Part shown: in pieces, positions 44,650 through 55,975 of the stretch | Numbering within the stretch: the stretch's first letter is position 1 | Layout of the letters: each line of letters begins with the position of its first letter | Source of the DNA: Hygrophila difformis | Taxonomy: Eukaryota > Streptophyta > Magnoliopsida > Lamiales > Acanthaceae | Assembly (NCBI GenBank): GCA_030278955.1 | Contig: JAOANR010000009.1 | Location: forward strand, 37,973,445 to 38,037,444 | Direction of reading: 5' to 3' | DNA length: 64,000 nt | Position numbers and translations under genes: made by a program | Notes under the pieces: model-generated | Database searches by the model: none | What the model saw: the letters and a program-made list of their open reading frames with translations, nothing else | Told to the model about the DNA's origin: nothing

Positions 44650-45564
44650 TGTTGGGAACCAATTTTGAGCAAATGTGTTCACAACCGATATCTGGACTAC
44701 TTTGTTGAACCAACCCCGATAGCATTCAACAAAATATTTAAAGGAAGAGATGCTGGCGAATCTGCTCGAGATTACTCTCCAACGGCGAGCTGATTCCTTG
44801 CCCGGATTGTGCTCAAGAAGTTTGGAAACAAAGATCTCCTAATCCGGGCAACTCCATTCAAGGAAATGGTTAATTATGGCAACAAAATCCTACCTTGAAT
44901 GGAGAGATGTTTTTCTCTCTTGAAATATGCCAGCCAAGGGTGGTGGAGCTCACGACTTGAATTACTCATTTTCTCCCTTGTGCTATTGAAAGAATTGTAA
45001 GAGAAAAACACATTCCTTCCGTGTTCGTGAATTTATCATTTCGAAGGAAGACATACGATCAACACTTCCTCGGGTGAATTGATCGAGAGTGTGCCACAGT
45101 GTTCTTGATTGGAGTCGACGGATTCAATCAAGGCTTTCGAGGAGTCGTCAAACTCAAGTGCTTAAACGAAATATTCTTGAAGGAGGGTCGCCAATAGGTT
45201 TCGTCCAAAGGTAACTTGAAGGGGGAGCCTTCAAGGAATTGGAGCAAGGTCGGGGAGATCTTTACCAAAACAAGGGAGTGTTTTGGTCCCACAATTCAAC
45301 CGCTTGGAGATTGGAGTTGGGCAAGTTAAATCACTATTGTTTAGATCGAGGATCAAGTTGAAACAATTAGTGAACCTCCTGGATTGGTATCCCCCAGATG
45401 TAGGCTTGTGCCAAACTGGGTCAACAAACCTTGAGTTCGTTACTCTAATAGTTTATTTATTTTCCGCTGCATAATATCTTAAAACTGTTTAACGTGTCCA
45501 CGAAAGGTGTTTGAACTAGTTTCCAGGACCAGTTCTTCGGTTATCCACGCTAACGGACCTAACA
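44650..45564 (+). repeat. 5' LTR of copia-2, 915 bp
   Basis: Begins TGTTGGGAACC and ends GGACCTAACA, with the primer site right after. The five bases before it are CACTT (44645-44649), the expected left target duplication; its partner is outside the visible remnant. Confidence 0.85.
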
Positions 45565-45566
45565 AT

Positions 45567-45579
45567 TGGTATCAGAGCC
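45567..45579 (+). promoter_or_regulatory. Primer-binding site of copia-2 (tRNA-iMet type)
   Basis: TGGTATCAGAGCC two bases after the LTR end. Confidence 0.85.
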
Positions 45580-45612
45580 ACACGCTCTACAAGCGAGATC
45601 CAGTCATAAAGT

Positions 45613-47400
45613 ATGGATAACCAAGGTGGTTCAGTAACCAGACCCCCATTGCTCGATGGATCAAACTATGCCTATTGGAAAGATCAAATGGAGGCATTTC
45701 TCATCGCTCTAGATGAAGGAGCTTGGGATGCAGTAGAAACTCAATACCATCCTCCAGTAGAAGAAAAAGATGGTGTGAAAACCCTCAAACCGAGGAGTGA
45801 ATGGACTGCAACCGAGAAACTTGCTGCATCAAAGAACTCCAAAGCATTGAATGCGATTCACAATGCTCTTACAAAGGATTGATAAGACTTATTGCTGGAT
45901 GCAAGATTGCATACGCCGTTTGGACAACTTTAGCCAATACCTATGAGGGTATGGCTCCGGTAAAGAAATCAAGAATCATTACACTTGATGCTCAATTTCA
46001 TAAGATTACTATGGATGATAATGAAACTGTTGGCCAATATATTGGTCGTATTCGTGATCTAACCAACCTAGCCCTTCAGCTTGGCAAAGTGTATTCTCAA
46101 CAGGATATTGTAGGTAAAATCATTTGGACGCTTCCAAAAAGGTTCAATGCAAAAGTGGCTGCACTTGAAGTATACAAAGACTTTGATAAATTGCAGGTTG
46201 ATGAACTGATGAGAATCCTACAATCATGGGAAATGGATCACTGCCCTATGGGTAAAAACAAACTAGTAGCATTCAAATCTATGACCAAGGATATGGATGA
46301 CTCTTCCATGGAAGATCTTGATGACTACAGTGATGAAGAAGAATTGGCCATGCTGTCCAAAAGGCTGAATCAGATCCTAAAAAACCGAAGATCCAGATTC
46401 AACTCTTCCATGAAGAAGGATGCCGGGGCATCTAATTCCAAACCTACTCCGAAAGGCTCTAAGTCGTTCGACAGAAACATATCTAAACCATCTAAGACTG
46501 AGGATGACAAAGAAATCATCTGTTTTGAGTGTGGGGGAAGAGGTCATATCAAGGACTGTGCCAATCTTCGACTGAAGGAGTCAAACAAATCATACCAAGT
46601 AACATTCAGTGACTCCGAAGATGAGGAGTCCAGTGAAAATGGTCCAGACTATGGAGTAGCATTCGTTGGGACGTGGGATTCAGACAGTGATGATGAAAAC
46701 GATGCAGGTATCAGTACTAACCCAGTCAATATGGTTTCTTCTAACATGGTGCATTCTTTTGTCAGGGAACAGGAAGAGGGTACCAGCAACCTCAACGATC
46801 TCTATGAAGAAACGTTCGAGAAATTGGAATATCCATTGCTGAGTCAGTAGAACTGCAAGTCGAGAATGGAAACTTAAAGGAACATATCAAGGGTCTCGAA
46901 AACAGAAATCAGGAACTTGAAAAGATGTTCAAAGAACTGTCTGAACAGGTTGATGAACTACTTGAGAAAAATGCAGAACTCCAGAAAGATAATGATGACC
47001 TAGAAGTAGAAAAGAATGACTACAAACTCTGGTACTACAGTATGCTTGGTAAGAAAGATGCTCTTCATACCGAACTGACTGAAGTTCAAGAAAAGCTTGC
47101 CAAGGCCGAAGACACTCTTGCTGCATTGAACAAAGGAAAAGCAAAACTAGATGATGTCATTGCCATGGGGAGACCAAGCAGTAACAAACAAGGCTTAGGT
47201 TTTCAAGCTTCAACCTCAAAAGGGGTGAATAAAAGCAAATTTGTATCCGGAGGAATGCTGAGTGAACACCAGACTACCAAGAAAGTTCTTCATCATACAA
47301 AAAGGAACAAATGGACGAGAAGACCTCCTCCTGCCATTCCACTCAGATGTGATTATTTCAAACTTGAAGGCCACAAAACTAAAAATGTGGAATCATTTTG
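45613..47400 (+). pseudogene. Copia Gag with coiled-coil extension (copia-2)
   Basis: The ATG at 45613 opens with RPPLLDGSNYAYWKDQMEAF, the start of a UBN2-type Gag. A stop at 45882 is followed by the continuation in another frame to 46850 (VWTTLANTYEG, then KSRIITLDAQF). The zinc knuckle CFECGGRGHIKDC is one residue short between His and the last Cys. From about 46860 to 47150 a Glu/Lys/Leu-rich coiled coil follows (ELTEVQEKLAKAEDTLAALN), then a second, degraded knuckle near 47345. The coiled-coil extension is typical of SIRE-type gag proteins. Confidence 0.8.
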
Positions 47401-47401
47401 A

Positions 47402-48900
47402 GAGACCTACAAGCAGGAAAACCTATCATCTGGCCAAACTATAAAATCAAGATGAAGCTGATCTCCATCAAATGCGAATGGGTTCCTAAAGTTCAAAACA
47501 GATGCCATGTTGCCTTCTTATCACATAAGAAGAAATCTAAGGACACAGTATGGTGCTTTGATAGTGGATGCTCCAAGCACATGACCGATGAAAGGAACTT
47601 GCTCAAACATTACAAGGAAATTGATGGAGGATTTGTTGTATTTGGAGATGGTAAAAAGGCTGCCCTGGTTGGATAAAGAACCATTGAGAACAACGGCTCA
47701 CGAGAACTATCTCTAGTGTTCTTTGTTGATGGACTTCAAGCAAACTTGATTAGCATCAGTCAATTGTGTGATGAGGATCTTGTGGTGCAGTTCACCAAGA
47801 AAGATTGTCGAGTGCTCAACCAAAATCAAGAATGCATCATGAGAGGTTTGCGCTCTAAAAATAATTGTTACCATCTTGTTCAAACAAGCAATTTTTGCTC
47901 AGTTGCAGGTGAAAACCACATCATACTATGGCATGAAAAGCTTGGGCATCTCAACTTCAAAGATCTGATCAGACTCAGTAGAACCAAAGCAGTCAAAGGT
48001 CTTCATCACTTCAAAAACTCCAACGTGGAGTTCTGTGACGAATGTGCCAAGAACAAACAACATAGAAGTTCACACAAGCTGTCTGAACACGTCGGATCGA
48101 CTAAATGTCTTGACCTACTGCACATGGATCTAATTGGTCCTACTGAGGTTGAAAGCTTGGGAGGTAAAGATATATTTTTGTATGCATTGACGATTATTTT
48201 AGATATACTTGGGTAGACTTTCTCTAGGAAAAAGGTGACGCTTTCAAAGCCTTTGAAAAATTATGCAACCGCCTTATGACTGAGAAAGATACCAAAGTGA
48301 AAAGGATTCGAAGTGATCATGGACGAGAATTTGAAAACCAATCCTTTGAAGAATATTGCACGGCTCATGGAATCAAGCATGAATTCTCGGCACTAAAAAC
48401 TCCTCAACAAAATGAGTAGTTGAAAGGAAAAATCGCACCCTGCAAGAAATGTCAAGGGTCATGCTAAATGCCAAAAATGTTGCTGAGTTCTTATGGGCTG
48501 AGGCTATCAACACTGCATGCTATACCATAAATCGGGTCTACTTGAGACCTAACTCCCTCATGACTCCATATGAGATATGGAACGGTAAAAAGACATATAT
48601 CACTTACTTTCATATCTTTGGTAGCAAATGTTTTGTCTTAAATGACAGGGAACATATGGGAAAATTTCAAGAAAAGAGTCATGAAGGAGTGTTCGTGGGA
48701 TACTCTATCACAAACAGAGCATACAGGATATACATTCCAAAGACCAGGAAATTTCTTGAGTCCACAAATGTTGCCATAGAAGATGTCTCATGCAAAGATC
48801 CTGTCCATCTAAATGATGATGAAACCCATCAATATTACCTAGCAGTAAGAATTCAAGTCAGAACAATGTTGAACTAATCACCCCTGGTGAAGAGTCCACG
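47402..48900 (+). pseudogene. Copia protease and integrase remnant (copia-2)
   Basis: The protease motif WCFDSGCSKHMT near 47553 has the catalytic Asp in D-S-G. A stop follows at 47676. The integrase zinc region is readable (LWHEKLGHLNFKDL near 47930, then FCDECAKNK near 48030), as is the first catalytic Asp (LLHMDLIGP near 48120). The Asp/Glu region (48300-48430) is split by stops and a frameshift. The ORF at 48449-48877 is the integrase C-terminal half (NRVYLRPNSLMTPYEIWNGK). Confidence 0.85.
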
Positions 48901-48921
48901 GAGGCAGTCCAAACTCCGAGG

Positions 48922-50108
48922 TTGGACACCTTGTCTCTTGACTCTGAGCCCCAGAAAGACCTCAACGGACGCATTCACAAACATCATGACCCTGAAGATA
49001 TAATAAATGATGTCAATGAAAAGATGAAAACTGGGGGGAAGAAGATCGACTTCAAAGAACTAGCTGGCTTGCACTGCTATACATCCAAGATCGAACCATC
49101 CAAAGTGGAAGAGGCTCTCCAGGATGAGCATTGGATAAACGCCATGCAGGATGAATTACTTCAGTTCAAAAGAAATGAAGTATGGACTCTTGTTGAAAGA
49201 CCCAAAGACAAGAATATTATCGGTACCAAGTGGATCTTTCGCAACAAAAGTGATGAAAAAGGAAACATCACAAGAAACAAGGCACGTCTAGTTGCTCAAG
49301 GCTACACTCAAGTTGAAGGAGTGGACTTCAATGAGACGTTTGCCCCCGTAGCTAGACTTGAAGCAGTTCGACTCCTATTATCCATTGCATGCCCATTAGG
49401 GTTCAAGCTTTATCAAATGGATGTCAAGAGTGCTTTCCTAAATGGATGGCTCAACGAAGAAGTGTACGTGGAACAACCAAAAGGATTCGAGGATCCTCAT
49501 CATGCACAACATGTCTACAAGCTCAATAAAGAACTGTACGGCTTGAAACAAGCTCTCGAAGTACCTGCTTGAACATGGATTTGAAAGAGGAAGTCTTGAC
49601 AAAACCTTGTTCATCAAAAGAGAAAGCAAAGGAATCCTAATTGCTCAAGTCTATGTAGATGACAAAATCTTTGGATCAACACATCATATGCTCAAGGACA
49701 ACTTCATCGAAATCATGGGTAAGGAGTTCGAAATGAGCATGGTTGGGGAACTAACTTATTTCTTGGCTTGCAGGTCACACGAAAGAAAGATGGCATATTT
49801 CTGAGCCAAACCAAGTATGCTCGGAACATAGTCAAAAAGTTTGGCATGGAGTCCAGCAAACCTGCCCGAACGCCTATTGGGACTAATGACAAACTGAGCA
49901 AAGATCCCGGTGGTCAAAGTGTGGATCAGAAATTGTATCAAAGCATTATAGGAAGCCTACTTTATCTGGCAGCAAGTAGACCAGACATAAACTATGCAGT
50001 TGGTGTTTGTGCTCGCTATCAAGCCGATCCCAAAGAATCTCACCTGAAAGCAGTCAAAAGAGTGATCAAATATGTTTCAGGGACAAGTGATCTTGGTATA
50101 TGGTATTC
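48922..50108 (+). pseudogene. Copia reverse transcriptase remnant (copia-2)
   Basis: The frame 48922-49572 holds the RT fingers and palm ([20 protein letters not shown], then [11 protein letters not shown] and LYGLKQA). A frameshift precedes the catalytic box, which reads YVDDKIFG near 49650, keeping both Asp. A further frame to 50157 contains the RT thumb and start of the connection to RNase H (SLLYLAASRPDI). True homology ends at about 50108 where the long LTR begins; the last residues of that frame are LTR sequence. Confidence 0.85.
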
Positions 50109-50384
50109 TGATAATGGCCAGAAATGTCCATTATTTCCAATCCATTTCCGTGTCTGAAATGGGCAGTTGATCGCATTCCGGTCTTATATTAAGTAAGAAA
50201 GCAGTTGCATTGGACTGATTTATGCATAATTTTAAAAATAATAAGCTGGTATGAAAAATTCATGAATATGTAATTTTATTACACATTTATGTGAGAAAAA
50301 TCCAAAAACATGAGAAAAAGAAAAAGAAAAGAAAAAGGAACGGAAAAGATGGAAAACAAAATGAAATTTCACAAAAATGCATGT

Positions 50385-50830
50385 TTATAGGGTTGACGCC
50401 AAGTCCTCTACGACGCCAATGTTCCGCGTCATGAGAGGAGAGATCTGCGTCATGGGCCAGGAACAAAAGATCAAAACGGGAACCACCCTTTGACTTCAAA
50501 CAGAAAGCATGACGCCAAAGGATTGCGTCGTGGGTGGAGTTCCGAGTCATTGAAGATAACCAAGAAGGCTTGATGCAAACCAACCTTTGACGTCAAGCAG
50601 GCTTTGCACCTTTGACGTCAAAGGTTCCACGTCATAGACCGAGTTCCACGTCGTAGGCTGCCAAGTAAGGGACATCCAAGTGTTTTCGAGCTGGAGTCCT
50701 ATGACGCCGAACAACCTTTGACGTCAACCTTCCGTGTCATCAGTAGGAGTTCCGCGTCATGCGAGGTTTGACGTCAAGCATGTTCTACGACATGCATGAA
50801 GCGTGTTCCACGTCAATAAGGCCCATGGGC
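50385..50830 (+). repeat. Word array upstream of the TATA box, unit 1 (TGACGTCA type)
   Basis: Words TTTGACGTCAA, GCGTCATG, ATGACGCC and CCACGTCA repeat throughout. TGACGTCA, a perfect palindrome and classical bZIP site, occurs several times in this block (for example near 50588, 50615, 50727 and 50767). The array ends right before the telobox-like and TATA motifs at 50832-50853. Confidence 0.8.
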
Positions 50831-50831
50831 C

Positions 50832-50853
50832 TAGGGTTTTGTGCCTATAAATA
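50832..50853 (+). promoter_or_regulatory. LTR promoter, unit 1: telobox-like motif and TATA box
   Basis: TAGGGTTT at 50832-50839 (the complement of the plant telobox AAACCCTA) is followed by TATAAATA at 50846-50853. The order GGGCCTAGGGTTT then TATAAATA is kept in unit 2 and, with one change, in the minus-strand copy. Confidence 0.7.
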
Positions 50854-51489
50854 GGGCACGATCCCAAGGTGCTCAGGGTTACACATTACTTACTCCTGAA
50901 GGCAAGCTTTGGAGTTGATTCTCTTAAGTAGTCTTAGTTAGGTTTAATTTTTTTTTTGTATTATTTAATTTCTGTTCATAGCTTAGTTTAATTTCTGCAT
51001 TCTTCCTTTTTATGTTAGCTTAGAAATAGCATTAGATAGCCAGTTTTATACTTTTTATTTTGTTTGAACCTTGTCATTTTTGGTTTATGGTTTGAAACAC
51101 CCATTAATGGTGTTATCAAACCCATTTTTATGAAAAATGGGATTCAATCCTCTCTAATATCCCACAAAACATGAAATGGATATTCTAATCCATGGATTTT
51201 ACTTGATTTCTTTTTATTTTGGCCATTTGGTCTTTATTTACTTTTATTTCATTAACTGTCCCATGTATGATTGATTAATGTTTGGATTTGTGTTTAGAAG
51301 CATGAGTATAGGCTGTGGGTGCGATTTGGGCTTGCTGGTTTAGTTTAGGTTTTTCTTTATTTTTCATTTTATAGTTTAGATGCACTTTGGTTTTGTTTAT
51401 TTTTAGCACGATCGGACCGTTAAGCTTAGAAAATGCCTATAAACTGTATTTTCTACATTTTCCTTCATTCATGGTGCATTCTGGAAAAG

Positions 51490-52100
51490 CTTTGACGTCA
51501 TAGGGCGGTTGGCGTCATAAGTGTTTCTGGCCTTAAATTCATTTGCATGCTGGAAGTGCTATGACGCCAACCACCCTTTGACGTCAACCAGGTTGAGGTC
51601 ATAGGTTGTGTTTGGCGTCATAAGTGCTTTTCGGCCAAAAATTTGTTCCATGTTGTGTTTCCCGTCATGGCCCCACGGGTCATGACGCAATTCCCATGAT
51701 CCATGACATGGAACCACAAATTTTTTTGCATGTTATATTTATGTTCTTCATGACGCAGAACCCATGACGTGATCCTAGGATCACGTCATAATTTAGTGTT
51801 CCACGTCATGACCCTAACCAATTTCAAAGAAAAACTTCCAAGACATGCATGACGCCAAACCTTTGTTTGACGCCAACCTTTGGTGTCATCTCTGGAGCTT
51901 TGCGTCATAAGTGACCCCACCCAACCTGTTCGATGCCAACCCCATGACGCAATCCTAGGATCACGTCATGAGGTTGGTTGGCGTCATACTGCACCCTAAT
52001 TCATTCAAAATTCTTATCTTACTATCTTTAACCCATCATTATGTTGCATCACTCACATTTTAACCCCACGGGTTACGATGTAATATCCCAGATTGCAACA
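51490..52100 (+). repeat. Word array downstream of the TATA box, unit 1
   Basis: Palindromes include arm CGTCATGGCCC, spacer CAC, arm GGGTCATGACG (51663-51687, one mismatch). ATGACGTGATCC-TA-GGATCACGTCAT lies at 51764-51789, and a second, imperfect version lies near 51943. Single arms such as TGACGTCATAGG fill the gaps. Confidence 0.85.
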
Positions 52101-54564
52101 TAAGGCGTTATGCTGCCAAAATTTTCATTCTCCATTTCCTCACTTAATTAATTGAACCTTTGCAACAATAATTAAAGATCAAGATTAGCAATAATTAAGG
52201 TCAATGATTATTTGGTGTGAGGAATTTTGTTCAATTCATCATTAAAAGATTTTTGTACAACATTCATTTAATCTAACCAGATAATCTGGACTGTAATTAA
52301 TTAATTATGGAAAGATAGATTATTTAGGTTAATGAATATTTATGGATCCAAATCCGTAATCCTTGCATGAGAAACCAATGTCTCTCATGCAAGATGATTT
52401 TTATTATTCTTCTCTTTTATTTTTCACTTTATTTTGGTCTTTGTGTTGTCATTGTGTGAAATGAACAGTGAGAAATATACAGAATAATGTTGGCGAACGG
52501 TCCCTTCACCGGGAAATGAAGTAGCCCGTAGTCTGTGTCTTAATTACTGTTCATTATTTTGCATGGTCTGGACAGTGATTGATGAGGTCAGGCGAACGAT
52601 CCTTTTATTGGGAAATGAAGTAGCCACTTAGCCAGTTTCTGTCAGATACAGTTTCATTTTCGTATTTTATTTTCAAACCCAAATCTCGAGCTGTTCCAAC
52701 ACTAAATGACATAGGTCAATGTCATTTATGTAATTCAGACAACAAGAGAGCATGTCGGTTTTTATTCCCTTTCACAGGCAGTAATGATCTGACTGACATC
52801 GACCACTGCCAGTCTAAGATCAAATTGATGTCTCAATTCACTTCATCCGAATGATAAAGGGTTGGATCACAGTCAACTGCAGTCCATTTCCCTTAGTTAT
52901 TCTGCCACTCTTTAGTCTCAGACTAATTCATTCTGTGTTCCAAGTTCTGTCTAGGCCCGCCATTATATTTTGGGTCAATTAATTTTACACCTTCCATATA
53001 ACCTTATGCATGATATTATTATGTAATTATTGTGGTCTTTAATATTTTGGGATCCTTCCTTTGGACATTAGAAGTCTAGATTTAAACAGATATCGCATAT
53101 TAAATTTCCAACAAAAATTCATCTATAAAATCCGGATCTAAGTAAGGGATAAATTCCTCAGTTGTGTCTAGCTCATATTCTGTGAAGGGTTAAATTTTGG
53201 GAAATCAGAAGCAGAGTCAGCGATTAGGTCTCATCTAGACTGAAAGGGTCCGTGTTCTTATTGAGAGTCTAGTACCTGTTTAGGGAATGATTTTCAAATC
53301 TTTTATTCTCCAAAATTGCTTTGTGTTGAGAATTTAGTCTTAACTGTCACACTGAGATGGGATCAACTTGGATTCAAATACAGTGTGATAGATAATTCTA
53401 GAGGAACAATACGTAGGCCTTGGTTATTTTCTAAAATAGGGTTGAGTTCCTTTCAACTGCTATCCTCTTCTGCCAATGCCTAGTTTTGAGTCCTGAGTGA
53501 GTGCATCCGGAATGAACTGAATTATTAGTTCATTTCATCAGTTTGTATCTCACAACCACCCGGAGGGAAGTGAACACTGCGAGCGGTTCACTGAGAGCCG
53601 GGAATTCTTGATCCATATCCGGTCATCCTGATTGGGGGCTCTCTTTTACTACCGGTACGAAGCTTTTGAAACTTTCGAGTGATAGGATTTTAAATGCTTT
53701 CTTCAATGCTTTCCTTACCGCTTTGTTTTAAATGCTTTTATAGAGGTCACTCGGAAGCATCGCCAGATCTTCTAACTGCTACTAGGATTGAGAGTTAAGG
53801 GATAGTTCAGGCTTATTTTTAGACTTTGGGTGTGACATGGGGGAATGATAGCAGTACTTGGCATTTCAACTAATGATTTGTCGGGTGTTGTTTGTCCACC
53901 ACAGATGAAATAACATACCCTGGCCAGGGCAGTTATGAATCTGTGGTATCTTAGAATTTGTGGTCTTAAGAACATGTAAACTCATACTGTAAGTACATGT
54001 CTGTTAAAGGGAACATAGTACTGATAGCATGAGAACTAGCTATCTGACAGAATTATCCCAAACAAAGATCTGTGCATTAAAAATGGAAGTTTAATTATGC
54101 TTTACCTGAATCTTGTCCAATCTTTATTCTTTTCTCCCTGACCCTTCCGTCATCATTTTGAATCAGCTTCATAGCTAGTACATCTTAGACTTACAGCTTC
54201 CTTTGAATAATTTTATTGCTTCCATAGGGTAAATGTACCTGCTTTTTGATAATGGCCAGAAATGGCCATTATTTTCAATCCATTTCCGTGTCTAAAACGG
54301 GCATTTGATCGCATTCCGGTCTTATATTAAATAAGAAAGCAGTTGAATTGGACTGATTTATGCATAATTGTACAAATAATAAGCTGGTATGAAAAATACA
54401 TAAATATGTAATTTTATTACATATTTATGTCAGAAAAATCCAAAAAAACATGAGAAAAAGAAAAGAAAAGAAAAAGGAAGGAAAAAGATGGGAAAAGATA
54501 GAGAAAACCCACAAAAAAGAGTAACTTTGGCCCATCTGGCCCAATTCAGTGTGTCCAGGAATAC

Positions 54565-54800
54565 CCGGTCGCGGAAGTCCTGTGTCGCGGTCCATGACCT
54601 CGCGACACAGGAAGGTTTGGCGACACAACAAGCAGCAACTGGAGAAGAAGCCATGTCCCCAGTTCCCGGTCGCGATCCATGCCCTCGCGACACAGGCATG
54701 GCTAGCGACACAGATACACAAATTGAAGACCAAGACCTTGTCGAGAAGCCTTGCCACATGCAGTGTTGTTCCGCGACACAATGTGATGTGTGTGATGTCT
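54565..54800 (+). repeat. Word array upstream of the TATA box, unit 2 (GTCGCGA type)
   Basis: Words GGTCGCGG, CTCGCGACACAGG and GCGACACAAC repeat; they are versions of TGTCGCGA and its complement. The array occupies the position held by TGACGTCA words in unit 1. Confidence 0.8.
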
Positions 54801-54837
54801 TGAGACACAATGGGCTTCAGACCAAGGCCCATGGGCC

Positions 54838-54859
54838 TAGGGTTTCACTTCTATAAATA
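54838..54859 (+). promoter_or_regulatory. LTR promoter, unit 2: telobox-like motif and TATA box
   Basis: TAGGGTTT at 54838-54845 and TATAAATA at 54852-54859, preceded by the palindrome GGCCCATGGGCC. Same layout as unit 1. Confidence 0.7.
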
Positions 54860-55494
54860 TGAGGTGATTCCCTTGAGAAAGAGAGTTTTTGAGAATCAGA
54901 AAACACGTTCTTGAAGACAAGTTGGGAGCTCAGTTTGTAGGTAGTTTTCTTTTAGGTTAGGTTAGCTTAGCTTTATTTTTGTATTATTTAATTCATGCAC
55001 TATCATTAGTTTAGCTTAGTTTAGTTTTCAGTTTTAGCCTAGATAGCCAGAGTTTACATTTTGTTTTCTTGTTTTAAACTTGTGTTTAGGGTTTTGTAAT
55101 GTCCAAAATGATGGGTATTAACAAACCCACTAATAAAATGGGAGAATATTCTTGAAATGTGTCCCAAAAATCATGAAATGGGTTTCACACCCATGGATTT
55201 ATCACTGCTTTCCTTTTCTTTTGGGTCATTTGACCTTTATTTCCCATTTTATGTCACTGTTTGGTGATTTTCTCTTTGGATAATGTTACATGCATATGAG
55301 TGATCAAACCTAGATTAGGGTTTGCGTTATTTTAAATCTTGTCTTATTCTCCTTTATGTTGAAGCATGTTTTAGCTAGATTCAAATTATGTTTGGTTATT
55401 TTCAGCTTAGTTTAACTTTTGAATCCGAAATGGGTGAGATCACGTGTAATGCATGCCACTGTCCACTTTACTTTTCTGACAGGTGTCCTGAACA

Positions 55495-55975
55495 CACTCA
55501 TGTCGCTAGCCACTTCCTGTCGCGAGACCACGTCTAGCGACAGGAGGGCAGTTTAGTGACATGAGTGCCAAAGAACACTTGTTTGATAACTTTTAAAACC
55601 CTCGGTCGCGAGGCAATCCTGTCGCGAACCCACGGTTCGCGACACAACCCTTGATTAGCGACCGAGGACCCAAATGCTTGCAATTTTATTCTGGAAGGGC
55701 TCTGTTGCGAAATCCCTGTCGCGGACCCACGGTCCGCGACACACCTCTTGTTCCGCGACCAGGAATTATGCCCTTGTTGAATTTTCAAACCTTGTGTCGC
55801 TAGACCCTTGTCGCGAGGTCACGCCTAGCGACACGGATTTTTGTTTAGCGACACAACAAACCCTAATTTTCAAAATATCCAATTTCTCTTATTTCCCACC
55901 TCTTTGTCGTGATCACCCTGTCGTGGACCCACGGTTCACGACACAAACTCTATCTCATGACATGCGTGGCACCTT
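55495..55975 (+). repeat. Word array downstream of the TATA box, unit 2
   Basis: Three 25-bp palindromes share 11-bp arms and the spacer CAC. Two are perfect: TGTCGCGAACC/GGTTCGCGACA at 55620-55644 and TGTCGCGGACC/GGTCCGCGACA at 55717-55741. The third, TGTCGTGGACC/GGTTCACGACA at 55919-55943, has one mismatch. Single arms (GTCGCTAGCC, GTCGCGAGAC, CTAGCGACA) lie between them. Confidence 0.9.

Larger units (their letters stand above)
44650..50108 (+). mobile_element. copia-2: decayed Ty1/copia element, SIRE/Maximus-like
   Basis: 5' LTR (44650-45564), tRNA-iMet-type primer site and a coding region full of stops follow. The element is cut at 50108 inside the RT/RNase H region by the long LTR beginning TGATAATGG. 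No 3' LTR is seen. A long gag with coiled-coil extension between zinc-knuckle gag and protease suggests the SIRE/Maximus lineage; this assignment is by layout and motif recall only. It is inserted in the gypsy-2 3' LTR, so it is younger than gypsy-2. Confidence 0.85.
50109..54246 (+). mobile_element. Long LTR unit 1 (Athila/Tat-like), 3'-truncated
   Basis: Starts TGATAATGGCC at the copia-2 junction and is collinear with unit 2 through U3, TATA box, leader and the conserved blocks near 52500, 53560 and 53850. It stops at 54246 just where unit 2 starts with the same TGATAATGGCC. Relative to unit 2 it lacks the last several hundred bases (R-U5 with the GTGCGCTTTCGGG hairpin), consistent with insertion of unit 2 into unit 1 or with unequal recombination. 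Confidence 0.8.

Noticed and set aside
51000..53900. Coding genes inside the long LTRs
   Set aside because: No long open frame is conserved between units 1, 2 and the minus-strand copy; conservation follows the LTR layout rather than codons.
54425..54856. Overlapping 110-135 codon frames on both strands at the start of LTR unit 2
   Set aside because: They fall in the CG-rich word array and U3 of the LTR, where few stops occur by composition. They are not conserved in unit 1.
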